22,513 nt of DNA from a virus. Made by a program: the position numbers and the translations under genes. Positions 1-7,170 of the stretch are shown here, one piece after another. The notes beneath the pieces were generated by a model. The model saw nothing but the letters and a program-made list of their open reading frames with translations, did no database searches and was not told the DNA's origin. Position 1 is the stretch's first letter; each line of letters opens with the position of its first letter. The stretch covers positions 1-22,513 of the IMG/VR virus record IMGVR_UViG_3300012178_000024. One strand, written 5' to 3'.

Positions 1-141
1 AACCGGAATCAGAGCCTTCACCTGAGCAACAAAGTCTCGAGTTCGAGTAATTTCTCGTGCTCCCCAGCGAATACGGCCTTCTTCTCCTGTCTCAGGAACA
101 ATTGGTAGCCCAGCAGCTTGTGCATTGTCGCCAATAGCCAT
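1..141 (-). CDS. Tail-associated protein, N-terminal 47 codons only (runs off the left edge)
   Basis: An open frame starts at an ATG at 141 and is still open at base 1, so only its beginning is visible (MAIGDNAQAAGLPIVPETG...IRWGAREITRTRDFVAQ). A near-perfect AAGGAGGT lies seven bases before the ATG, which fixes the start. It is the next gene downstream of the Gp37-like tail protein, a position normally taken by minor tail or baseplate/receptor-binding proteins in siphophages. The charged, helix-like stretch RxxRDFVAQV would suit an N-terminal anchoring segment. No domain can be assigned from 47 residues; the tail role is inferred from gene order. Confidence 0.75.
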   Translation of the reverse strand, partial: MAIGDNAQAAGLPIVPETGEEGRIRWGAREITRTRDFVAQVKALIPV

Positions 142-160
142 TTCAAACCTCCTTCCCTAA

Positions 161-1306
161 TTACATGTCGGCCCAAACCTCAGTAGTAAAGTCTACCCAG
201 ACAAGGTCTTTGTAAGTCCATGAAGCCCATGTGTTGGCCCCAGTGAACAGGTTGAGTACCAACGTAGGATAAGCACGCTCACCAGTAGCATCTGATACAA
301 ATATCTGTTCAGTCACACGCTTATAGGTGATAACACCATCCTTATTGCGCATCTCAACAAGATCGCCGAGTTCATAGTCAACGCCATAGGTGTATTCAGT
401 ACGCTGATTGACCTCCCCATCGAAAAGTGTTACTCCACGGCTCTTTAGCAATGCTTCGTTTCCCTGCTGTACGAGGGGAGAGTCAACGTTAGCATTTACT
501 ACGAGCACGCGACGATCGAAACCATCCACATCAGGGTCTACATCATCAGCATACACAACCGCATAGCCTGTGTCAGAGAAAACGTAGGCCACGTTCTTAG
601 ACTTATCAATACTCAAGAACTCGGTTGTGTTCTGGATGTTGTCAAGCCCTACTGAAAATACCACCGGAGACAAATCAGACTGTCGAGTAGTTCGATCATT
701 TCCAGAATAGACATCAAAATATAGCTCTGACAAATCGAAGTTACGAACTATACGGAACCCTAGATCATACATTTTACAGATGTTTTGAATCGCATTGTAA
801 AGCGAAGCAGGACTCTGTTCCCATGTAATCGCTGTTACACTTTCAGGAATATTATCTGCTGGAAATATAGTTCCGGGTGTGATAAACGGAATCGCATCAT
901 TAAGATGCAAAGCAGCCGGAGGACGACAAATATGATCGAACATCGTTCTTACAATATTCGCTGGCGTATCTGTAAGAATCCACTTCGGTTCCGTAGTAAG
1001 GTCCGACATGGTTTCTTTAACTACTCTATCTTCCAGAAGCGCCTCAAGAGAACGCCCCTTAACCGTGAACGTCTCTTTTCCTTGTGCATCAGTCTTATCT
1101 TCAACAGTTTCTACTGTCATCACACGATATGAGTCGTTGATCGCAATACGAGTACCGATCATGAACTTGGTACGATTCTCGAGAGTAGACTTAAGATCCA
1201 GCTCAAAATCACCGGCCTCATGCCATCTCTCAGTCCAAATAAGAGACTCGAACTTATCAACTGCCCAGGTACGACGAAGAAGACTGTCAAGAATATACAT
1301 CTCCAT
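161..1306 (-). CDS. Siphovirus Gp37-like tail protein (ReqiPepy6 Gp37 family), probable tail hub/baseplate protein
   Basis: A 381-residue protein beginning MEMYILDSLLRRTWAVDKFE. The N-terminal part, with a W-x-E-R-W-H-E-A-G-D-F-E-L motif near residues 25-38 and later VKGRSLEALL, matches my memory of the Gp37-like tail family first named in Rhodococcus phage ReqiPepy6. Members lie just after the distal tail protein and are thought to form the hub closing the tail tube. The C-terminal half has the YGVDYELGDLVEMRN pattern typical of hub proteins. The start follows GGAGGG with a six-base spacer, and its ATG shares one base with the TAA of the Dit-like gene, so the two are translationally coupled. 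Family assignment is from recognition; the hub role is from family and position. No peptidase motif was seen. Confidence 0.8.
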   Translation of the reverse strand: MEMYILDSLLRRTWAVDKFESLIWTERWHEAGDFELDLKSTLENRTKFMIGTRIAINDSYRVMTVETVEDKTDAQGKETFTVKGRSLEALLEDRVVKETMSDLTTEPKWILTDTPANIVRTMFDHICRPPAALHLNDAIPFITPGTIFPADNIPESVTAITWEQSPASLYNAIQNICKMYDLGFRIVRNFDLSELYFDVYSGNDRTTRQSDLSPVVFSVGLDNIQNTTEFLSIDKSKNVAYVFSDTGYAVVYADDVDPDVDGFDRRVLVVNANVDSPLVQQGNEALLKSRGVTLFDGEVNQRTEYTYGVDYELGDLVEMRNKDGVITYKRVTEQIFVSDATGERAYPTLVLNLFTGANTWASWTYKDLVWVDFTTEVWADM

Positions 1307-2157
1307 TACAGCCCTCCGTATTTGTTCGTGTACTCAATACTGAATGGAATTGGTGCTCCTTCGGCATGGACACGGAAGTTGTTATCGCCAGCAAAGATCT
1401 CGAGCCAGTTCGATTGCGGGCTAATTGCATAGAGAAGCGAACTCTCTACACCCCAACGAGTCAAGGTAATATACTTGGACCCAGGGACACTGCTAATTTC
1501 TAGCTTATCTCCTGCAAGAAGCGGGTACGAGAAATATACAGTACGTAGTGTTTCGTCTGGAGGACGGTGGTAGATAGTAAACTCAGACAAAGAACGATCT
1601 GGTAGAAGGGTAAGAACAACACCCGTCTCTACAGTGCCTGTGTATTCGAGTACTGTTTCAGTCAGATCAGCAACAGTCGACCCCTCAAATATGATCAGAT
1701 TCGGATCAAAGAAGTCCGGATCAAAACACATAAGTGAGAGATCAACTGATGGTTGCTTCGTAAACATGTCTGGCTCAAACGATTCGATCCTTCCAGCGAT
1801 TTCTAGATCAAGATACTGAGTAAGGACACTATCTGAGAACTTATCAAACAGACTGAATATGAGCTTCGCTTGAGTCTTAGGCATAAAGAAATTGTAGAGT
1901 TGAGTTCTAAGATCATGCACAGAGGATATAGCATAGTCCGGGTCTAGGCCCAGCTTAACGATAAGATTTCGAGCTTCACGACGACTTGAATGGTATTGTT
2001 CCCCATCCATGTTCGCAAAACTCGAAGATACTAGCGTCGCTTTAACTGGGCCTAGACCCTCGATACCTTTAACGATAAAACCTCCTGAAATATCTTCAAG
2101 TGGGAGGTCCAGAGTGAAACCCCGACTGTTTGTTACTTTAAGCGTCTTGAGCAACAT
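1306..2157 (-). CDS. Distal tail (Dit-like) siphovirus tail component
   Basis: A 283-residue protein between the tape measure and the hub protein, the standard place for Dit, the ring joining the tail tube to the baseplate. The N-terminal half has features of that family: a strand-rich start (LKVTNSRGFTLDL), then IKVEG-like GIEGLGPVKATLVSSSFANMDGEQYHSSRREARNL (given here only as landmarks), followed by LRTQLYNFFMPK and FEPDMFTKQPSVDLSLMCFD, the usual 'phage tail family' pattern. The C-terminal half is probably the galectin-like part (WGVESSLLYAISPQSNWLEI...). Its ATG lies inside the end of the tape-measure gene (20-base overlap), with GAAGGGAGC rather far upstream, so initiation is probably coupled to the upstream gene. 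Confidence 0.8.
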   Translation of the reverse strand: MLLKTLKVTNSRGFTLDLPLEDISGGFIVKGIEGLGPVKATLVSSSFANMDGEQYHSSRREARNLIVKLGLDPDYAISSVHDLRTQLYNFFMPKTQAKLIFSLFDKFSDSVLTQYLDLEIAGRIESFEPDMFTKQPSVDLSLMCFDPDFFDPNLIIFEGSTVADLTETVLEYTGTVETGVVLTLLPDRSLSEFTIYHRPPDETLRTVYFSYPLLAGDKLEISSVPGSKYITLTRWGVESSLLYAISPQSNWLEIFAGDNNFRVHAEGAPIPFSIEYTNKYGGL

Positions 2158-5100
2158 TCGGCGTCAGAGCTCCCTTCGTTACAGATAGTTGGTTCTTCGT
2201 TTGGCGATAGATCTCAGCCGAAGACAAAGCCTTAGGCGAGTTGTTGTATTGGTTGAACGTAAGTTCCGCCGGAGACGAAATATCGCCAGCCGTTGTCGTC
2301 GCGTATCGTGCAGCTTCATTTGCCTGGTATCGAGTAGAGGCGTACTTAGCCTCAGAATATGCAACATCAACAGAAATCTGCTTACCCGACAGTGAGGAAT
2401 TAATTTGTGCAGCATCCTTATGGAAATCGGACAGATCCAATACTGGAGTAATAGTGGGATTCAGATCTGTGTCCATAGCAAGAAGATCAGACAAACCAGA
2501 TATAGACTTCTTCATCGTACTGATAGCATCTTTACCGACACCTCCTGCGGCTTTATTAACCAATGGCGCGGAATTTGTAAAACCAATGGCCAGGCCCTGA
2601 CCACCCGATGCACCAATCCTTTCAAATACCTTAGATGGAGAGCTAGATTCAAACCACCCCTTTACTGTGTCAATAGCATTGTTAGCCATGTCTCGAGCTG
2701 CTCTCGCAACTTCTCCAACCTTGCCTGCAATACCGCCTGTCAAGCCGTCAGCAATAGCGAAAGCCATATCTTTACCTGCAGACAGAAGCTCAGGCATATG
2801 CTCATCAATAGAATCAGTTATGCCCTCGATAAAGCTGACGATGGCTTCAAAACCAGCATCAACAATATCTACCATGCTATCGCTAATGCCCTCAATAAGG
2901 GCGATAATAACAGCAGCACCTGCATCAATAACATCTTGGACGTTGTCGGCAAGCTCCGTAAGAAAAGCCACAAGCAATGCTGCGGCTGCCTTAACCATCT
3001 TGGGGACGGCCTCAGTCAACTCTTTAAGAATCGCCACAATCAGGTTAGCAATCTCAGCGACAATGATAGGTACCTTCTCCACCATTGCTTCAAGGATTGC
3101 TATCATAATATCAAGAGCGGCTGTGGCAATCTTGGGAACAAACTCAACCAACAACTCAAGGAGCTTGTCCAATAGAACGGTAAACAGATCAATAATCCTG
3201 GGGACGTTCTCCTCAATTGCCCCAATAATTGCCCCAAGGACCGCAGACATTGCGTCAAGCATTGCTGGACCAGCAGCGGCAATTACTTCTGCAAATGCAA
3301 CTAGCGCATTGCCAATTTGCCTGGCGAACTCTGGAAGAAGTTTAAATAGACCTACGGCTATGGCAATAATAGCAGCAACGCCAGCGGCGCCGGCAGCAGC
3401 AAGAGCGGTGATTCCTGTAGCAAATAGAAACACCCCAGCTCCAGCAGCCAATAGTCCTATGCCAAGAATACCAACAGCTATTCCCAAAGCAAGAAGAACA
3501 GGAACAACAGCCGCGAGTGCAAGACCGGCAACTCCGAGAATAATGAAAACGCCAGCCATAACGCCGAGACCCTTAGCGATCATACCCAAAGACATACTAC
3601 CGAATGCTATCAGCACCGGTACAAGCGTAGCTAAAGCAGCTGCGACAAGAAGCGTAGCTGCAGCTCCTGGGAGAGCAGCTGTCATAGCCATCATAGCTAC
3701 CGCAATAATCACTAGAGAACCAGCAAGAGTAACAAGACCCTTAGCGATCTCTTCCCAACTCATCCCGCCCATCTGTTGCATTACGTTGGCAATTAGACCA
3801 AGAGCAACTGATACCACAACAAGAGCGGCTGCAGATGCTAGTGTTGACGGAGGCATAAGATTGAGCGCTGCTACAATAAGAATAAGCGCTCCAGCCATTG
3901 AGGATAGGCCCTTATCAATCTCTTCCCATGACAGATCGGCAATGTCACTCATAGCGCTCGCTAGAATCTTCATAGCTACGCTAACAAGAACCAGCGAGAC
4001 ACCAGCAGCCATAAGCTTAGCTGGATTGCCAACGGCCCTAGAGAATATAGCAAACGCAAAGAGAATAGCTGTGACAGAGGCTAGGCCCTTACCAACCTCT
4101 TCCCAACTAAGATCAGCAAAGTCCTTAACAGCGCTAGCAAGAATCTTAATACCGACGGCGAGAAGAACCAGAGCTGCTCCCTGCCCAATGGCACCCTTAT
4201 TAGCTTTGGAGAATTTGGTAAACAAGGTTAGTGCACCAAGAAGTGCGCCAACACCGACAAGACCCTTTGCCATCTCTTCCCAGCCAAGACCCGAAAGATC
4301 TGTTACAGCACTTACAAGCACCTTGATACCAAAAGCGAGAAGCAGAAGTCCTGCACCCGCTTTGATCATGCCAGCTGTTTGGCTAGACATGCCTCTTACA
4401 GCAAGAACAAGTGCTCCAATAAGAACAGTGACACCAGTTAGACCCTTAGCAAGTTCTTCCCAACTGAGTTCAGCCAAAGCCTTAACAGCCGAGGCTAGGA
4501 TTCTAATTGCTATTGCGAACAAGACCAGGCCAGCACCGATTGAGACGATACCTTTTGCGCCGCCGAGCATTGTGAGGCCCTTGAGCGACAAAACTAGTTG
4601 CCCCATCATTACAGACATTGCAGTGAGAGCTTTGGTAAGACCTGCTGCGTCGACCTTCGACAACATAAGTACAGAAGCAGACAAGATACCAATAGCGATC
4701 GCGAGCTGCATAAGCGTCGCTGCTCGTAGCGTATTCTGCATAGACCTAAGTGTGAAGGTCATCTTTCTGAAAGGCTCAGTAAGGTTGAATGCAATACTAC
4801 CCACAGTGTTGCTTGTGTTAGCGGCCATCCGTTGGAACATAAGGAAGATGCCGCCAAGCAGTCCAGTGTTTAGCGTGTCGAGGATTTGGTCGAAGTTTAG
4901 ACTGGTGAAGGCCTTGGTGATAGCATTAGTAATAGGTTCGAAGAAGCTCTGAAGCTTTTCAGCTAGAGGCTGAAATACATCCCAAATTCTATTTAGGGAA
5001 GCAAGTACACGATCCCAAACACTGATGAGAATCTCACCAAGACGTCCAAGAGGTTCGAATGAAGCTGTAAGATTATCTGCAGATGGTGCTTCAAAGTCGA

Positions 5101-6586
5101 ATATGCTAAGAAGGGCGCTAGCAAGATCTTTGATAAACTTGATAGGGCCTCTAAGAACATCTTTAAGACCCTCAAAGAACTTAGCAAGTCCTTCGCCATT
5201 CTTAACTGCTAGATCAAGAGCAACTAGGAAGTCGCCGATGTTAGCTGTTGCATCAAGAAATCCCCCGGAGCCTTCTGAGACCATGCCGAAGAGATCAAAG
5301 AGGAAAACAGTAACGGCCTTAACAACCGACCAACCAATACTGAAGACTGCGAAGACCCCAGCAAAAGTACGTTTAAGCTTCTCTGCGCTATCTCCTCCCA
5401 TTTTGATTGTTTCAGTGAAGTCTTCAACTACTTGAACCATCTTCCGGAATTCCATAATGCTAGAACTCGGGAAGATCTGACTAAATGCTTCTCGGATCGG
5501 TTTTATAATAGATGCAAAAGCAGCACCAAGATTTTTAACAGTACGAACCATCGGTGCAATTACAAGAATCAACCTACTGAAATCGAAACTGTCGATAATC
5601 GAGATTAGACCCTTGGTCGAAGCCCCACTGAAGTCAATCATCATGTCGATGACTGGTCCAAGAGCCTTCGCGATCGCATCAATAGCTGGTGTTATCGAGT
5701 TGAATAGATCTCTCTGATCTTTCAAGAACGGCGTGAAGAAAGATGCACCGATACGGGAGAGAGCTGCTTTCATGTTAGCCAGCGAACCAGTGTAAGTCTC
5801 GTTTGCCTTAGTAGCGTTCTCTCCAAAGGCATCATCCATAGCATCGGAGAACATCTTAAAGCTAATCTCACCGGCAGTAACCATCTCTCGAACTGCCGCT
5901 TCACTGACGCCCATAGAATCTGCCAGAGTTGCAGCAGCGTTAAGACCACGAGAAGACATCCGCAGTAGATCGGAGCCCATAAGTCGGCCGTTACCAGAAA
6001 CCTTTGTGAAGATGTCCGCAGTATCGGTGTATGTACTATTAGTCATAGCAGCAACACCAGCAATAGCTCTCAGAGAACTCGTCATCTCCTCGCCGGCTCG
6101 CATACCACTAGCACCGAACATACCTGCGGCTTTAGCTGCCTCGTCGAGTCCGAAAGCTGTACCAGTTACAGCAGCTAGGGCACTCGCCATTGTGTCTTCG
6201 ACGTCCATTTCGAGACCACGAAACTGGAACTTCGCTTGCTCAATATTCATGGCTCGTTTCTTACCCCCGGTAGCCAAGGGGTCCCAAACCATACCACTAA
6301 GTCGTTGTACAAAATCGAGTGCGCCACGAGTAAGGCTCTGAATAACAGTGAAACCAATTGCACCTAGGGCAGAAAACTTGCTAGAGATGTTCTCAACACC
6401 AGCAGCCATACCGTCAAGATTGACATCTTTTCCTGCTGCATCAATATCTTGCAGGCCTTTGGTGGCTCCTTCCAGCTTGAGTCCATTCTTAAGGGTCTCT
6501 AGCGAAGCTAGGGTATCTTGAATACCGTTCTCAAACTGTTTGTTGTCGAACTCCATCTCAACTACGCGACGGTCAATACTACTCAT
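2138..6586 (-). CDS. Tape measure protein
   Basis: The longest gene in the window (1482 residues from MSSIDRRVV). Tape measures set tail length and are threaded through the tail tube. The N-terminus (VVEMEFDNKQFENGI...LETL) is the usual tape-measure opening. A helical middle is followed by very hydrophobic Ala/Leu/Ile-rich segments at about residues 650-1090, with several possible membrane-spanning stretches. Nine 22-residue repeats follow, and then an SSSPSKVFERIG motif near residue 1315 that is common near tape-measure C-termini. I chose the ATG at 6586 because it forms an ATGA overlap with the gp10-like stop and follows AAGGTGGTGA. The upstream ATG at 6607 has no binding site. Two separate internal repeat arrays are listed on their own. 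Confidence 0.95.
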   Translation of the reverse strand: MSSIDRRVVEMEFDNKQFENGIQDTLASLETLKNGLKLEGATKGLQDIDAAGKDVNLDGMAAGVENISSKFSALGAIGFTVIQSLTRGALDFVQRLSGMVWDPLATGGKKRAMNIEQAKFQFRGLEMDVEDTMASALAAVTGTAFGLDEAAKAAGMFGASGMRAGEEMTSSLRAIAGVAAMTNSTYTDTADIFTKVSGNGRLMGSDLLRMSSRGLNAAATLADSMGVSEAAVREMVTAGEISFKMFSDAMDDAFGENATKANETYTGSLANMKAALSRIGASFFTPFLKDQRDLFNSITPAIDAIAKALGPVIDMMIDFSGASTKGLISIIDSFDFSRLILVIAPMVRTVKNLGAAFASIIKPIREAFSQIFPSSSIMEFRKMVQVVEDFTETIKMGGDSAEKLKRTFAGVFAVFSIGWSVVKAVTVFLFDLFGMVSEGSGGFLDATANIGDFLVALDLAVKNGEGLAKFFEGLKDVLRGPIKFIKDLASALLSIFDFEAPSADNLTASFEPLGRLGEILISVWDRVLASLNRIWDVFQPLAEKLQSFFEPITNAITKAFTSLNFDQILDTLNTGLLGGIFLMFQRMAANTSNTVGSIAFNLTEPFRKMTFTLRSMQNTLRAATLMQLAIAIGILSASVLMLSKVDAAGLTKALTAMSVMMGQLVLSLKGLTMLGGAKGIVSIGAGLVLFAIAIRILASAVKALAELSWEELAKGLTGVTVLIGALVLAVRGMSSQTAGMIKAGAGLLLLAFGIKVLVSAVTDLSGLGWEEMAKGLVGVGALLGALTLFTKFSKANKGAIGQGAALVLLAVGIKILASAVKDFADLSWEEVGKGLASVTAILFAFAIFSRAVGNPAKLMAAGVSLVLVSVAMKILASAMSDIADLSWEEIDKGLSSMAGALILIVAALNLMPPSTLASAAALVVVSVALGLIANVMQQMGGMSWEEIAKGLVTLAGSLVIIAVAMMAMTAALPGAAATLLVAAALATLVPVLIAFGSMSLGMIAKGLGVMAGVFIILGVAGLALAAVVPVLLALGIAVGILGIGLLAAGAGVFLFATGITALAAAGAAGVAAIIAIAVGLFKLLPEFARQIGNALVAFAEVIAAAGPAMLDAMSAVLGAIIGAIEENVPRIIDLFTVLLDKLLELLVEFVPKIATAALDIMIAILEAMVEKVPIIVAEIANLIVAILKELTEAVPKMVKAAAALLVAFLTELADNVQDVIDAGAAVIIALIEGISDSMVDIVDAGFEAIVSFIEGITDSIDEHMPELLSAGKDMAFAIADGLTGGIAGKVGEVARAARDMANNAIDTVKGWFESSSPSKVFERIGASGGQGLAIGFTNSAPLVNKAAGGVGKDAISTMKKSISGLSDLLAMDTDLNPTITPVLDLSDFHKDAAQINSSLSGKQISVDVAYSEAKYASTRYQANEAARYATTTAGDISSPAELTFNQYNNSPKALSSAEIYRQTKNQLSVTKGALTPNVAQDA
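2744..3337 (-). repeat. Nine gapless 22-residue helical repeats in the tape measure
   Basis: Counting from MSSID, residues 1084-1281 divide without gaps into nine 22-residue units. They start at LPEFA, GPAML, VPRII, VPKIA, VPIIV, VPKMV, VQDVI, MVDIV and IDEHM. Six of the nine have proline at the second position, and most end in an acidic or polar turn after A(I/F)LE(E/A/G)-like residues. Twenty-two is two hendecads, which suits a regular helical or super-helical rod. The DNA is 594 bases (9 x 66) with clear codon divergence between units. Confidence 0.8.
3566..4642 (-). repeat. Tape-measure hydrophobic repeats, about 56-60 residues each, six to seven units
   Basis: Within the tape measure, a WEE(L/M/V/I)xKGL signature recurs at residues (from MSSID) about 709, 769, 828, 887 and 944. 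Each is followed by a hydrophobic stretch and then by a variant of GIKILASAVxDLS. A degenerate unit precedes them (AAGLTKALTAM) and another follows (LGMIAKGLGVM). Spacing is 60, 59, 59, 57 and 56 residues. Each unit alternates an amphipathic WEExxKGL helix with a strongly hydrophobic helix, which would suit membrane-inserting hairpins. This is diverged protein-level repetition, not a recent DNA tandem repeat. Confidence 0.8.
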
Positions 6587-6960
6587 GCGGATGTCACCAC
6601 CTTCCATACTTCATCGGCAATTCTGTCAAATATAGGTTGGATAGCTGGATTGATGTAGTCTTGTCCTTGAACATAACCACCCGTTCCGGTACCGTAGCCG
6701 TATTGCAACATAATGGCTACAGGAAAACCGCTCTCAACGTCACTGTTAGTCCAGACAATAGTAACCGTACTATTGGATTGCTGAATATAGTAATCCCAGG
6801 AGCTTGCTGCAAGCCCGGAGTCCATTGGTGTAGCAGCAGCTAACGCATCTACTCCTTGTTGGGCGTAGAGCTCAGCAATCTTACGAATATCGAGCTTTTT
6901 CATTGAGTCTAAGAAAGACTCCAGCTTGTCGAAGGAGCCTCTATGATTAAATGAAACCAT
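6583..6960 (-). CDS. HK97 gp10-like head-tail/tail completion protein
   Basis: A 125-residue protein with the features of the HK97 gp10 family: an N-terminal helix (FDKLESFLDSMKKL), the conserved ATPMDSGLAASSWDYYI segment (Asp-Ser-Gly followed by Ser-Trp), a strand-rich middle (TIVWTNSDV), and the LQYGYGTGTGGYVQGQDYI motif followed by NPAIQP. Family members take part in joining head and tail or in finishing the tail. The start follows AAGGAG with a five-base spacer, and the TGA overlaps the tape-measure ATG. It lies directly before the tape measure instead of among the connector genes after the capsid, a placement I also associate with some Gram-positive phages. Confidence 0.8.
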   Translation of the reverse strand: MVSFNHRGSFDKLESFLDSMKKLDIRKIAELYAQQGVDALAAATPMDSGLAASSWDYYIQQSNSTVTIVWTNSDVESGFPVAIMLQYGYGTGTGGYVQGQDYINPAIQPIFDRIADEVWKVVTSA

Positions 6961-6990
6961 GCTGGCTCCTTGCGAAAAGATTAAACATGA

Positions 6991-7161
6991 TTATCGTGCT
7001 CTGGTTGTTTTTGTCCTACTGCGGGTTTCTGCAGTAGTACGGACTTCCTCGATTGGGACGTTAACCCGCTCGGCGAGCACCTCGATCTGTGCGTGCATAA
7101 TAGCAATCTCGTCGCGACGATCGGTCGGTGGACTATTACGATAAGCATTCATGATAGACAT
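6991..7161 (-). CDS. Small hypothetical protein, 56 residues, basic C-terminus
   Basis: An ATG at 7161 preceded by AAGGAGAG with a three- to four-base gap opens a 56-codon frame ending in TAA at 6991 (MSIMNAYRNSPPTDRRDEI...). Residues 14-40 are mixed-charge and could form one helix (RDEIAIMHAQIEVLAERV). The C-terminal 16 residues carry five Arg and one Lys with no hydrophobic stretch. It fills the otherwise empty gap between the propeller protein and the gp10-like gene, and the strong binding site argues that it is translated. Function unknown. The short helix plus basic tail could bind nucleic acid or a partner protein, but that is only a possibility. Confidence 0.65.
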   Translation of the reverse strand: MSIMNAYRNSPPTDRRDEIAIMHAQIEVLAERVNVPIEEVRTTAETRSRTKTTRAR

Positions 7162-7170
7162 ATACTCTCC

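Noticed and set aside
2667-4952. Long plus-strand open frame of 761 codons opposite the tape measure
   Set aside because: It is fully antisense to a certain gene. Its Ala/Thr/Ile/Pro composition mirrors the Ala/Leu/Gly codons of the tape measure, no binding site fits, and no gene in the window reads rightward.
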